Shown: piece by piece, positions 37,077 to 46,214 of the stretch
How positions within the stretch are numbered: position 1 is the stretch's first letter
Layout of the letters: every line of letters begins with the position of its first letter
NCBI RefSeq assembly: GCF_024733015.1
Contig: NZ_JANKJG010000001.1
Location: forward strand, 550,263 to 614,262
DNA from: Pseudosulfitobacter koreensis
Lineage (GTDB): Bacteria > Pseudomonadota > Alphaproteobacteria > Rhodobacterales > Rhodobacteraceae
Reading direction: 5' to 3'
Length of the DNA: 64,000 nucleotides
Program-made: the position numbers and the translations under genes
The notes under the pieces: model-generated
Databases searched by the model: none
Seen by the model: the letters and a program-made list of their open reading frames with translations, nothing else
What the model was told of the DNA's origin: nothing

Positions 37077-37405
37077 GCGGCCAGCCTTTGGTCTTTTTCA
37101 GCCAGAAACCGGTCCTTTGACGCGTCGTAGCTGCCTATGATCTGCGCAATGTCCACCTGATCGGCCAGACCCTGACGGGCCATCGTCTCGCCAGTCTGGC
37201 ACAGCGTCGAAAGATCGGCAAATCCCAGGTTCAGCGCGCAGCTTTTCAGGAAATGCAGGTCGTGTTCCAAGCTGTCCCTGTCGGCCAGAGCGCGCAGGCG
37301 GTTGGTCACCTCTTCGACTTCTTCGATGAACAGGGCAATCACTTCGTCCATCTCGCCCGCGCCGATCTGATCGCGCAGCGCTGTCACCTGTGTCCAGTCG
37401 ATCAT
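37073..37405 (-). CDS. HPt domain phosphotransfer protein
   Basis: This 110-residue stand-alone histidine phosphotransfer protein has the four-helix HPt core. The phosphorylatable His is H51 in HFLKSCALNLGF, equivalent to the HxLKGSSxxLG motif with Cys replacing the second Ser. No kinase is adjacent; the nearest receiver is the REC-PP2C protein encoded divergently at 37560. A phosphorelay between them is inference. Confidence 0.82.
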   Translation of the reverse strand: MIDWTQVTALRDQIGAGEMDEVIALFIEEVEEVTNRLRALADRDSLEHDLHFLKSCALNLGFADLSTLCQTGETMARQGLADQVDIAQIIGSYDASKDRFLAEKDQRLAA

Positions 37406-37559
37406 CGCACTCTCCCGTGGGTTACACCGCAGAATGGGCAAGAGAGGTAAAGATCCGGTTTACTTCAATTTTATTGATGTTTTCCCGAGATGATGACCAA
37501 TCCTTAATTCTGCTTTGCCAAGACTGTGGGACTGAAAGAAAGGATCTGGACTCACTTCG

Positions 37560-38843
37560 ATGCAGGCACCCGCCACCTCATATGCGCCGATGCAAAGCGC
37601 AGACGCGTCAGGCAAACGACGGCGCCTGGCGCTGGTCGTCGACGACAGCCGCCTTCAGCGTCACATCCTCAGCAAGGCGGTGCGCGGTTGGGGTTTCGAT
37701 GTGATCGAGGCCGCGTCGGGCGACGCCGCGCTGAAGATTTGCCACGATGTCACCCCCGATCTGGTGCTGAGTGACTGGATGATGCCGGGCATGAACGGGC
37801 TGGAATTCTGCGACGCCTTTCGCAAGCTGGGGCGGGAGGACTACGGCTATTTCATCCTGCTGACGTCAAAGTCGGAGAAAGAGGAAATCGCACGCGGGCT
37901 CGAGGCCGGGGCCGATGATTTTGTCAGCAAACCTGTCGATCTGAACGAGCTGCGCGCCCGGATCACGGCGGGCGACCGCATCCTGCAGATGCAACGCGAG
38001 CTGACGGAGAAGAACCATCTGGTTTCGCAAACCCTGCGCGAGTTGCAGCGTCTTTATGACAGCATCGACAAGGATCTGCTTGAGGCGAAGAAACTTCAGC
38101 AATCGCTGGTCCGCGAAAGGTCGGTTGTCTTCGATCAGGGGCATGTGTCGCTGTTGTTGCGGTCCAGCGGGCATGTGGGCGGCGATCTGGTCGGGTTCTT
38201 CCGGTCGGGAGACGATCATCTGGGACTTTATGCGATTGATGTCTCTGGTCACGGCATCAGTTCGGCGCTGATGACGGCGCGACTGGCGGGCTATCTGTCA
38301 TCGACCGCCCCTGATCAGAACGTGGCGCTTGAGCAGACCGAGGAGGGAACACACCGCATCCGCCCGCCGCTGGCGGTGATGCAAACGATCAACAATCTGG
38401 TTCTCAACGAGATGGACACCGAACATTATTTCACGATGATCCTGGCCGACGTCGATCTGAGTACGGGCAAGGTTGTACTGGCGCAGGCGGGCCATCCGCA
38501 TCCCGTGGTGCAACGCAAGGGCGGGCAGATCGAACAGGCTGGTCCCGGCGGCTTTCCCGTCGGGCTGATCCACGACGCGCAGTTTTCGCAATTCGACCTG
38601 CACCTGCGGCCCGGTGACCGGCTGCTGCTGTGCTCTGACGGGGTGACAGAATGTCCGGGCGGCACAGGCGATCTGTTGGCGGAAGAGGGGCTTGAGGAGA
38701 TCATGCACAACCTGCAAGACGTGACCGGCCCCGCCTTCTTCGAGGCGCTGATCTGGAAGCTGAGTGAATTTGCGGGCAATCAGGATTTTCCCGACGATGT
38801 CTCGGGCGTTTTGTTCGAATATCAGGCCAGGCCCGCGGCATAG
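37560..38843 (+). CDS. Response regulator with PP2C (SpoIIE/RsbU-type) phosphatase output
   Basis: The 427-residue protein has three parts. The REC domain spans about 22-145, with acidic pair D28/D29, phosphoacceptor D72 in LSDWMMPG and Lys in VSKPVD. A coiled-coil linker covers about 145-190, and a C-terminal PP2C phosphatase has metal-binding DVSGHG and CSDGVTE. Such proteins dephosphorylate anti-sigma antagonists in partner-switch systems; RbaY of Rhodobacter capsulatus has this architecture. No anti-sigma factor or antagonist is in the window. It overlaps the convergent Nudix gene by 22 nt. Confidence 0.9.
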   Translation: MQAPATSYAPMQSADASGKRRRLALVVDDSRLQRHILSKAVRGWGFDVIEAASGDAALKICHDVTPDLVLSDWMMPGMNGLEFCDAFRKLGREDYGYFILLTSKSEKEEIARGLEAGADDFVSKPVDLNELRARITAGDRILQMQRELTEKNHLVSQTLRELQRLYDSIDKDLLEAKKLQQSLVRERSVVFDQGHVSLLLRSSGHVGGDLVGFFRSGDDHLGLYAIDVSGHGISSALMTARLAGYLSSTAPDQNVALEQTEEGTHRIRPPLAVMQTINNLVLNEMDTEHYFTMILADVDLSTGKVVLAQAGHPHPVVQRKGGQIEQAGPGGFPVGLIHDAQFSQFDLHLRPGDRLLLCSDGVTECPGGTGDLLAEEGLEEIMHNLQDVTGPAFFEALIWKLSEFAGNQDFPDDVSGVLFEYQARPAA

Positions 38844-39268
38844 CGCTGAAGGAACATGCGGTCGCCGTCATTGCCGATGCTGTCGATCGCCTTGGCCCAG
38901 GGCAGCACCAACGTGACGTGATCGGGCTCGATCGGATCGCAGATGCGCCGCGTCGGGCGGGCCACAAAGACCGTGCACAGCTTTTCGGCCCACATGTCGT
39001 ATTCGGGCATATAGACGAACCGCCGGAACGCGCCCAGCCGCAAGGGTTGCGCAATGGCCCAGCCGGTTTCCTCGCGCACTTCCCGATGCAGCGTCTGTTG
39101 CGAGGATTCGCCGGGATCAATGCCGCCACCGGGCAGTTGAATGTCCAGCCAGTCGCCCTGTTGACCGGTCAGCAGCACGCCACCGGGCATGGGTAAAATC
39201 GCATAGGCACCGGATCGCTGGGTGTATTTCTGTCCCTTGACCGGGGGTGGTCCGACGCGTCGGATCAT
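38822..39268 (-). CDS. Nudix hydrolase
   Basis: The 148-residue protein carries a complete Nudix box from GGGIDPGE through REVREETG (about residues 46-68), which binds the catalytic Mg2+. The substrate is not evident. It is divergent from hslO (about 77 bp between starts) and its 3' end overlaps the REC-PP2C gene by 22 nt. Confidence 0.88.
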   Translation of the reverse strand: MIRRVGPPPVKGQKYTQRSGAYAILPMPGGVLLTGQQGDWLDIQLPGGGIDPGESSQQTLHREVREETGWAIAQPLRLGAFRRFVYMPEYDMWAEKLCTVFVARPTRRICDPIEPDHVTLVLPWAKAIDSIGNDGDRMFLQRYAAGLA

Positions 39269-39345
39269 GCGCTGCCTCTTTTACTGTGGATTGCGTCACC
39301 TATATTGACGCGATATGCCAACGACCGGCGCATAAGGAAACCCCA

Positions 39346-40335
39346 ATGACTCTTGGAAACCAACTCGTGTGGGACGACACGGTCCTGCCTTTTCAGCTTG
39401 ATGCCTCGGACATTCGTGGCCGCGTGGCGCGGCTGGACGGTGTGCTGGGCGGTATTCTCAAACAACACGACTATCCGCCCCAAGTCGAGGCGCTGGTTGC
39501 CGAAATGGCGCTGCTGACGGCGTTGATCGGTCAAACCATCAAATTGCGCTGGAAATTATCGCTGCAGGTGCAGTCCAAGGGCCCGGTGCGGATGATTGCG
39601 ACCGACTATTATGGTCCGACCGAAGAGGGCGAGCCTGCCCGCATCCGCGCCTATGCCAGCTATGATGCCGACCGTCTGACAGACGGTGCACCCATCGACA
39701 ACATCGGCGAGGGGTATTTTGCCGTGATCATCGACCAGGGTCAGGACATGGCTCCCTATCAGGGGATCTCGCCCTTGGTCGGGTCGTCGCTTGCAGCCAG
39801 CGCCGAGGCGTATTTTGCTCAGTCCGAGCAATTGCCGACGCGGTTCGAACTGAGTTTCGGCAAAAGCACCGAAGGTGGCGGCACGGAACATTGGCGCGCA
39901 GGTGGCGTGATGCTGCAGCACATGCCCGAGGCGTCGCCGCTGATGGCAAAGTCCGAAGGCGAGGGGGATATCCTCAAACCCTCCGATCTGCTGACCGGCG
40001 ACAAGCACGAGAATTGGCGGCGCGTGAACATCCTGCTGGACACGGTGGAAGAGCTGGAACTGATCGGACCGCATTTGCCGCCGAACGATCTGCTGCTGCG
40101 CCTGTTCCACGAGGAATTGCCGCGCGTCTTCGATCCGCAGGCCGTTCGTTTCGGTTGCACCTGTTCGGAAGATCGCGTGCGCCAAAGCCTGTCGATCTAT
40201 TCGGCGGCAGACATCGCGACGATGACCACGGACGAGGGCCGCGTGACTGCCGATTGTCAGTTCTGTGGTGCGCATTACGACCTGGACCCGAAATCGGTCG
40301 GGTTCGAGGCGGAAACGGGCCCAAGTGGCAATTGA
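39346..40335 (+). CDS. hslO: Redox-regulated chaperone Hsp33
   Basis: Hsp33 is a holdase switched on by oxidation of a zinc-binding cysteine cluster. The 329-residue protein has the N-terminal dimer domain and, at the C-terminus, the CxC...CxxC zinc site (FGCTCSEDR and DCQFCGAHY). ATG 39346 is preceded by AAGGAA. The 3' end overlaps the next Nudix gene by 11 nt, and cca follows that, forming one operon. Confidence 0.95.
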   Translation: MTLGNQLVWDDTVLPFQLDASDIRGRVARLDGVLGGILKQHDYPPQVEALVAEMALLTALIGQTIKLRWKLSLQVQSKGPVRMIATDYYGPTEEGEPARIRAYASYDADRLTDGAPIDNIGEGYFAVIIDQGQDMAPYQGISPLVGSSLAASAEAYFAQSEQLPTRFELSFGKSTEGGGTEHWRAGGVMLQHMPEASPLMAKSEGEGDILKPSDLLTGDKHENWRRVNILLDTVEELELIGPHLPPNDLLLRLFHEELPRVFDPQAVRFGCTCSEDRVRQSLSIYSAADIATMTTDEGRVTADCQFCGAHYDLDPKSVGFEAETGPSGN

Positions 40336-40918
40336 CCTGAACGACATCAAGGCCGCGCTGGACCGTCCGGGGCGGCCTTCTTCCGATTGGGATCTGAACC
40401 CCGACACCGTTGTGCCCGAAGGGCGCAAGCTGCGCCCCGCAGGCGTTCTGGCGGCGGTGGTCGAGGGCGCCGCCGGACTTGAGCTGATCCTGACCACGCG
40501 GTCTTCCGCGCTCAAGCATCACCCCGGACAGATCGCCTTTCCGGGTGGCAAGCAGGACGATGGCGATGCAGACGTGACCGCCGCCGCCCTGCGCGAAGCG
40601 CATGAGGAAATCGGGTTGCACCCCGAACTGGTTCAGGTTCTGGGCACGCTGCCTCCGCACGAAACCGGCACGGGCTTTCTGGTGACGCCGGTTCTGGCCT
40701 ATGTCGGCACCCCGTTCGAGCCGTTGCCCGAAGCGGGCGAGGTGGCCGAAGTGTTCCGCGTTCCGCTGGCCCACGTGCTCAACCCCGACAATTATGTGAC
40801 ACAGTCTCGGCGCTGGCGTGGGGCGATGCGCACCTATTACACGGTGCCTTACGGGCCCTATTACATCTGGGGCGCAACCGCGCGTATGTTGCGGGCATGG
40901 ACCGACCGTATGACATGA
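40325..40918 (+). CDS. Nudix hydrolase, CoA pyrophosphatase type (NudL-like)
   Basis: The 197-residue protein starts with GTG at 40325 inside the hslO end. It has the CoA-pyrophosphatase signature HHPGQIAFPGGK followed by a Nudix box variant (REAHEEIG), and RxHSxALKHHP-like residues before it. Its size and the upstream motif fit enzymes that cleave CoA. Located between hslO and cca with overlaps at both ends. Confidence 0.86.
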   Translation: MAIDLNDIKAALDRPGRPSSDWDLNPDTVVPEGRKLRPAGVLAAVVEGAAGLELILTTRSSALKHHPGQIAFPGGKQDDGDADVTAAALREAHEEIGLHPELVQVLGTLPPHETGTGFLVTPVLAYVGTPFEPLPEAGEVAEVFRVPLAHVLNPDNYVTQSRRWRGAMRTYYTVPYGPYYIWGATARMLRAWTDRMT

Positions 40919-42069
40919 AATTGCCTGCCGATGTGCCCTGGCTGAACGATGCCGAGGCGCTGGCGCTCTGTGCCGCCCTGGAAGACGCGGGTTTTCAGGC
41001 GCTGTTCGTCGGCGGCTGTGTACGCAACGCGGTTCTGGGCGCGGACGCCAGCGACATCGACATTGCCACGGATGCGACGCCCCAACAGGTCCAGAACGTC
41101 AGCAAGGCAGCCGGGTTCAAGGCGATCCCGACAGGGATAGACCACGGCACCCTGACGATTGTCATCAACGGCGCGCCCTACGAGGTGACCACCTTTCGCA
41201 CCGATGTCACCACTGATGGGCGCCGTGCTGTGGTCGCGTTTTCGACGGACGTGGCCGAGGATGCGCGCAGGCGCGATTTTACCATGAATGCGCTTTATGC
41301 GCGGTCGGACGGCACGCTGGTCGATCCCTTGGGAGGCTTGCCCGATGCACTGGCGCGGCGCGTGGTCTTTATCGACGATGCCGCCGCCCGCATCCGCGAG
41401 GACTATCTGCGCATTCTGCGGTTCTTCCGCTTTTCCGCCTGGTACGCTGATCCGGCCCATGGGTTCGACGCGGATGCGCTGGCGGCCATCGCGGATCATC
41501 TCGACGGTCTCGCGCAACTCTCCGCCGAACGCGTCGGCTCCGAGGTGCTCAAGCTGCTGACCGCCCCCGATCCCGCGCCTGCCGTGGCGGTGATGGAGCG
41601 TGTCGGCGTTCTTTCACGCTTGCTGGAAGGGGCACAATCACAGTGGCTGGCGCCGTTGATCCACGCCGAATCCATGCTTGACCTGTCACCTGATCCGATC
41701 CGCCGATTGGCCGTTCTGGGGGGTGAAGACGTGGCGATACGCTTGCGTCTATCCAAGGCGGATGCCCGAAAACTGGACGCGTTGCGCGCATTGACGGAAC
41801 ACGCAATGAGCGCTGCGGAATTGGGCTATCGGCATGGCCACGCCACCGCGCTGAATGTCATCGCCCTGCGCGCAGCGCTGTTCGAAGCCCCTGTAAACAT
41901 GGGCGATGCACGGGCGGCCACGCTGGGCGCGCAGGCAACTTTCCCCGTCGCTGCACGCGATCTGATGCCCACCCTGCACGGTCCCGATCTGGGCGCAAAG
42001 CTCAAGGAACTCGAAGCGCGCTGGATCGCTTCAGGCTTCAACCTGACACGCGCGCAGCTTTTGGGCTGA
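40915..42069 (+). CDS. cca: CCA tRNA nucleotidyltransferase / poly(A) polymerase family
   Basis: The enzyme adds or repairs tRNA 3' CCA ends. The 384-residue protein has the nucleotidyltransferase head with GGCVRNAVLG, the catalytic Asp pair in SDIDIAT, RRDFTMNAL and the flexible loop, followed by neck and body helices. A start at 40915 overlaps the Nudix stop (ATGA); 40897 is an alternative adding six residues. Confidence 0.92.
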   Translation: MKLPADVPWLNDAEALALCAALEDAGFQALFVGGCVRNAVLGADASDIDIATDATPQQVQNVSKAAGFKAIPTGIDHGTLTIVINGAPYEVTTFRTDVTTDGRRAVVAFSTDVAEDARRRDFTMNALYARSDGTLVDPLGGLPDALARRVVFIDDAAARIREDYLRILRFFRFSAWYADPAHGFDADALAAIADHLDGLAQLSAERVGSEVLKLLTAPDPAPAVAVMERVGVLSRLLEGAQSQWLAPLIHAESMLDLSPDPIRRLAVLGGEDVAIRLRLSKADARKLDALRALTEHAMSAAELGYRHGHATALNVIALRAALFEAPVNMGDARAATLGAQATFPVAARDLMPTLHGPDLGAKLKELEARWIASGFNLTRAQLLG

Positions 42070-42073
42070 CATT

Positions 42074-42096
42074 TCCGGATTTTACCGCTATCCGGA
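42074..42096. repeat. Short inverted repeat after cca
   Basis: TCCGGAT (42074-42080) and ATCCGGA (42090-42096) are perfect inverted copies around a 9-nt loop. No T tract follows, so it is not a standard terminator; it may be an operator for the exporter genes. Confidence 0.4.
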
Positions 42097-42120
42097 GTAC
42101 ACACACAAGGAGAGTGCGAC

Positions 42121-42147
42121 ATGTACCGCGGGATTTGGTTAACCTAA
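42121..42147 (+). CDS. Possible 8-codon leader peptide upstream of the ABC exporter pair
   Basis: A well-placed ribosome site AAGGAGAG (42108-42115) precedes an ATG that opens only MYRGIWLT before TAA. The exporter gene proper begins at 42220 without an obvious ribosome site. A leader peptide or a relic start is possible; without expression data this is weak. Confidence 0.25.
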   Translation: MYRGIWLT

Positions 42148-42219
42148 CCACAGCAGGTTGAACGGGCTGCACGCTTGCGCAGGCCACAGTCGAATTGCGT
42201 CTTTCCCTACAGGTTCATC

Positions 42220-44058
42220 ATGTTCAAATACTTCGAAAACCTCGTCGATCCCTATGTGTCTTTTGTCGAAACCAACACGCCACCCACGCGGCTCTGGCCG
42301 TTCATGCGCGCCTATGCCGAACCGTTCAAGGCGGTGTTTGTCGCGGCGGGCATCCTGTCGATCCTGATCGCCGCCATTGAGATCGGGTTGATCTACTATA
42401 TGGGGCGGGTCGTCGATCTGCTTCAAGGCAATCCAGCCGAGGTCTGGGCGGCCCACAAGGTCGAATTGATACTGGTCGGGATCTTCATCCTGACCCTCCG
42501 GCCGTTGATCCAGTTGCTGGACGTGATGCTGCTGAACAACACCATCATCACCAACTTCGGCACGCTGATCCGCTGGCGGTCGCATAAGCACGTGCTGCGC
42601 CAGTCGGTCGGCTGGTTCGAGAATGACTTTGCCGGACGGATTGCCAACCGCATCATGCAGACACCTCCCGCTGCCGGAGATGTTGTGTTCCAGGTGTTTG
42701 ATGCGATTTCTTATTCGCTGGCCTACATGATCGGCGCGGCGATCCTGCTCTCCACCTCCGATGCGCGGCTTTTGCTGCCGCTGCTGATCTGGATGGTGCT
42801 TTACGCCATGCTGATCGTCTGGACGACCGAACGGGTTGGCCCCGCGTCCAAGGCGGCGTCGGATGCGCGCAGCACGGTCACGGGCCGCGTGGTCGATGCC
42901 TATACCAACATCCATTCGGTCAAGATGTTCGCGCACCACGACAGCGAGCTGGCCTATGCCAAGGAAGCGATCGAAAACACCCGCAAGACGTTCCAGACCG
43001 AGATGCGGATCTACACCACGATGGATTTCTCGCTGGTGGTGCTGAACGGCCTGCTGATCGTCGGCGTCGTCGGCTGGGCCATCGCGCTATGGGTTCAGGG
43101 CGAGGCGTCGGTCGGTGCCGTGGCTGCGGCGACGGCGCTGTCACTGCGGCTGAACGCGATGACCGGCTGGATCATGTGGGCGCTGACCACGTTTTTCCGC
43201 GAGCTTGGCGTCGTCGCCGAAGGGATGGAGACGATCGCCCAGCCGATCACGCTGGTCGATGCGCCGGACGCCAAGCCGTTGCAACTGACCGATGGCCGGA
43301 TCGACCTGAAGGCGCTGACGCACCACTATGGACGCGACACCGGCGGGCTTGAGGCGCTGGATCTTGCCATACGTCCCGGCGAAAAGGTCGGCCTGATCGG
43401 ACGGTCGGGCGCGGGCAAGTCCACCTTGGTCAAGCTGTTGTTGCGGTTTTACGACCCCGAAAGCGGTGTGATCGAGATCGACGGTCAGGACATCACGCAA
43501 GTGACGCAGGACAGTCTGCGCCTGAACGTCGGCATGGTGCAGCAGGAAAGCAGCTTGTTGCACCGGTCGGTGCGCGACAACATCCTTTACGGCAAGCCAG
43601 ACGCGACCGAGGCCGAAATGATCGCCGCCGCCAAACAGGCCGAGGCGCATGATTTCATCACAACGCTGACCGATCCCAGCGGCAATGTCGGCTACGACGC
43701 ACAGGTGGGCGAGCGCGGCGTCAAATTGTCCGGCGGGCAACGTCAACGGGTGACGCTGGCGCGTGTTATCCTGAAGAACGCGCCGATCCTGGTGCTGGAC
43801 GAAGCGACAAGCGCGCTCGACAGCGAGGTCGAAGAGGCGATCCAGACCACGCTTTACAAGATGATGGAGGGCAAGACCGTGATCGCCATTGCCCACCGTC
43901 TGTCCACGATTGCCGAAATGGACCGCATTCTGGTGCTGGATGGCGGCAAGATCATCGAAGATGGCAGCCATGACGCGCTTTTGGCCAAGGGCGGCCTATA
44001 TAGCGAGTTCTGGGCCCGGCAGTCGGGCGGATTTCTGAACCCCGAGGCGGACATATGA
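42220..44058 (+). CDS. ABC exporter half-transporter (membrane + ATPase), first of pair
   Basis: The 612-residue protein has six transmembrane helices (about 35-330) fused to an ATPase. The ATPase shows Walker A GRSGAGKST, signature LSGGQRQRV, Walker B VLDEATSALDSE and the His switch IAHRLST. These are type IV (MsbA/Sav1866-like) exporters. ATG 42220 is chosen by the family start. It overlaps the second half-transporter by 4 nt, so the two almost certainly form a heterodimer; the substrate (lipid, drug or peptide) is unknown. Confidence 0.9.
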   Translation: MFKYFENLVDPYVSFVETNTPPTRLWPFMRAYAEPFKAVFVAAGILSILIAAIEIGLIYYMGRVVDLLQGNPAEVWAAHKVELILVGIFILTLRPLIQLLDVMLLNNTIITNFGTLIRWRSHKHVLRQSVGWFENDFAGRIANRIMQTPPAAGDVVFQVFDAISYSLAYMIGAAILLSTSDARLLLPLLIWMVLYAMLIVWTTERVGPASKAASDARSTVTGRVVDAYTNIHSVKMFAHHDSELAYAKEAIENTRKTFQTEMRIYTTMDFSLVVLNGLLIVGVVGWAIALWVQGEASVGAVAAATALSLRLNAMTGWIMWALTTFFRELGVVAEGMETIAQPITLVDAPDAKPLQLTDGRIDLKALTHHYGRDTGGLEALDLAIRPGEKVGLIGRSGAGKSTLVKLLLRFYDPESGVIEIDGQDITQVTQDSLRLNVGMVQQESSLLHRSVRDNILYGKPDATEAEMIAAAKQAEAHDFITTLTDPSGNVGYDAQVGERGVKLSGGQRQRVTLARVILKNAPILVLDEATSALDSEVEEAIQTTLYKMMEGKTVIAIAHRLSTIAEMDRILVLDGGKIIEDGSHDALLAKGGLYSEFWARQSGGFLNPEADI

Positions 44059-45887
44059 ACATCGCAAAATGGATACACGCGTTCCGGCCTGCCGACGGTC
44101 CGCCGCCGCGCACGCTGAATGCGTTCATGCGCTGGGCATTGTCTGGGGCTTGGCCTGCACTTTGGCTGGCCGCGTTCTTTTCGGCAGCCGCTGGCACGGT
44201 CGAGGCGGGAACGGCGTGGATATTGGGCAAGGTCATCGACGCCAGCAGCGCGCTGGGGCCGGACGGGTTTTTCTCGGCAGGCAACCTTGCGCTGATCCTG
44301 GGTGCAGTGGCGTTTTTCCTGATAGCGCGGCCGCTGCTCTTCGGGCTGTCGTCGTCGGCCAACGCCATTATCGTGCAGCCAAACCTGAACCCGCTGGTGC
44401 TGTCGCGCCTGCACCGCTGGACGCTGGGTCAGTCGGTGCGGTTCTTCGACAACGACTTCGCGGGCCGGATCGCGCAAAAGCAGATGCAGACGGCGCGCGC
44501 AGTCACAGACGTGGTCGTCGAGATGATCAACGTCGTCGCCTTCGCGCTGGCATCGCTGGCGGGGTCTGTTCTGTTGCTGGTTGCGATCGACTGGAAGATC
44601 GGCTTGGGCTTCATGGTCTGGCTGATGGCCTATTTCCTGATGATCCGCTGGTTTCTGCCGCGTATCCGGGCGCGGTCTGCGGCACGTGCCGGAGCACGGG
44701 CGATGGTCTCGGGGCAGATCGTCGACACGATCACCAACATCAAGACGGTCAAACTGTTCGCTCATGACGACCACGAAGACCGTGCGGCGCTGGGCGCCAT
44801 GGGCAATTTTCGCCGCACGGCGCTCGACTTTGGCTATCTGGCGGCGGGGTTCCGGTTCTGCCTGATGACGCTGGCAGGGCTGTTGCCCGTGCTTTTGCTG
44901 GGCTGGACGCTGATTCTGTGGCGCCAAGGCGTCGCAACCCAAGGCGACATCGTGGCGGCAGGTGCGGTGGCCATCCGCATCGCGCAGATGACCGGCTGGG
45001 TCAGCTTCACGCTGATGGCGATCTATTCCAGCGTCGGCGAGATCGAGGACGGCATCAACACGCTGACTCCGCGCAACCGGACGGAAAACAACCCCGACGC
45101 CGTCGATCTGGACGTGGGGCAGGGCGGCATCGTCGTGGACAACCTGAACTTTGCCTATGGGCGCGATGTCGGCGGGATCACGGATGTGAACCTGACCATC
45201 GCACCGGGTCAAAAAGTCGGGATCGTGGGTGCATCCGGCGCGGGCAAATCGACGCTTGTGGCGTTGCTGCTGCGGCTCTACGAAACCGAGGGCGGCACGA
45301 TCAGCATAGATGGCACCGACACCAGCACAGTCACGCAGGAAAGCCTGCGCCGCAGCATCAGCATGGTCACGCAGGAAACCGCGATGTTCAACCGTTCGGC
45401 GATGGACAACATTCGCTATGGCCGTCCCGAAGCCACGGACGAAGAGGTGTTTCAGGCCGCCCGCGAGGCAGAGGCGCATACCTTCATTCTCGATCTGGAA
45501 GACCACAAGGGGCGCACCGGCTACGACGCCCATCTGGGCGAACGCGGCGTGAAACTGTCTGGTGGTCAGCGGCAACGGATCGCGCTGGCCCGCGCCATCC
45601 TGAAGAACGCGCCGATCCTGATTCTGGACGAGGCGACCAGCGCGCTCGACAGCGAGGTCGAGGCGGCGATTCAATCCGCGCTGGACCGCGTGATGGAGGG
45701 CAAGACGGTGCTGGCCATCGCCCACCGCCTGTCGACGCTGACCGAGATGGACCGGATCATCGTGATGGATCAGGGCCGCATCGTAGAGGATGGCAGCCAT
45801 GATGCGCTGTTGAAGCAGAACGGGCTTTACGCCCAGTACTGGCATCTTCAATCCGGCGGCTTTCTGCGGACCGAAGCGGCGGAATAA
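44055..45887 (+). CDS. ABC exporter half-transporter, second of pair
   Basis: The 610-residue protein has the same architecture as its neighbour: a six-helix membrane domain, then Walker [31 protein letters not shown] and IAHRLST. Both ATPase sites look catalytically complete, unlike many heterodimeric exporters with one degenerate site. The ATG overlaps the first gene's stop (ATGA). Confidence 0.9.
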   Translation: MNIAKWIHAFRPADGPPPRTLNAFMRWALSGAWPALWLAAFFSAAAGTVEAGTAWILGKVIDASSALGPDGFFSAGNLALILGAVAFFLIARPLLFGLSSSANAIIVQPNLNPLVLSRLHRWTLGQSVRFFDNDFAGRIAQKQMQTARAVTDVVVEMINVVAFALASLAGSVLLLVAIDWKIGLGFMVWLMAYFLMIRWFLPRIRARSAARAGARAMVSGQIVDTITNIKTVKLFAHDDHEDRAALGAMGNFRRTALDFGYLAAGFRFCLMTLAGLLPVLLLGWTLILWRQGVATQGDIVAAGAVAIRIAQMTGWVSFTLMAIYSSVGEIEDGINTLTPRNRTENNPDAVDLDVGQGGIVVDNLNFAYGRDVGGITDVNLTIAPGQKVGIVGASGAGKSTLVALLLRLYETEGGTISIDGTDTSTVTQESLRRSISMVTQETAMFNRSAMDNIRYGRPEATDEEVFQAAREAEAHTFILDLEDHKGRTGYDAHLGERGVKLSGGQRQRIALARAILKNAPILILDEATSALDSEVEAAIQSALDRVMEGKTVLAIAHRLSTLTEMDRIIVMDQGRIVEDGSHDALLKQNGLYAQYWHLQSGGFLRTEAAE

Positions 45888-45912
45888 GCCACCGGAAATA
45901 CCCCAAGCGAAA

Positions 45913-45988
45913 ACGCGTACTGCTTTCTTGATCATATCGGAGGTCCCGCAATGGGGTCGTCCGACATCACCAAGAAAGCAGCACGCGT
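45913..45988. repeat. 76-bp imperfect palindrome after the ABC exporter operon
   Basis: ACGCGTACTGCTTTCTTG (45913-45930) and CAAGAAAGCAGCACGCGT (45971-45988) pair over 18 bp with one mismatch. The inner bases continue the symmetry (ATATCGGA / TCCGACAT) to a loop of about 18 nt. On the minus strand the arm is followed by TTTT, so it may terminate the small gene at 46014-46178; on the plus strand no T run follows. The length is unusual for a terminator. Confidence 0.7.
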
Positions 45989-46013
45989 GAAATTCAGTCA
46001 GCAGGCCTCGCGC

Positions 46014-46178
46014 TTAGCGAAAGTTGCTGCGTCCCTTGTCGCGCAGTTGCGCGAATTTTTCGGTCGGGTCGAACTCGGACGAGTGTTGTTGGCCACTGCG
46101 CCGACCGGTGGTGGCAAAGATGACAACGGCGACCAGGATAAGGGCCAGAAGCCCAAAGATAAGCATATCGAGACTCAT
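46014..46178 (-). CDS. Small single-pass membrane protein, candidate general stress regulon member
   Basis: The protein has 54 residues: an N-terminal transmembrane segment (MLIFGLLALILVAVVIFATT) and a polar tail rich in Arg, Gln and Ser. The ATG at 46178 has a ribosome site (AAGGAA) 7 nt upstream. A sigma-EcfG-like promoter, GGAAC-N16-TGTT, lies about 37-61 bp before the start. No function is known to me. Confidence 0.68.
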   Translation of the reverse strand: MSLDMLIFGLLALILVAVVIFATTGRRSGQQHSSEFDPTEKFAQLRDKGRSNFR

Positions 46179-46214
46179 GTTCCGTTCCTTTCTCTGATTG
46201 TGTCTCGGGTGCTC

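Noticed and set aside
43854..45935. 693-codon open frame antisense to the second ABC exporter
   Set aside because: It mirrors a strongly supported ABC gene, has no recognisable domain, and its composition (rich in Arg, Gln, His) is typical of antisense frames in GC-rich DNA.
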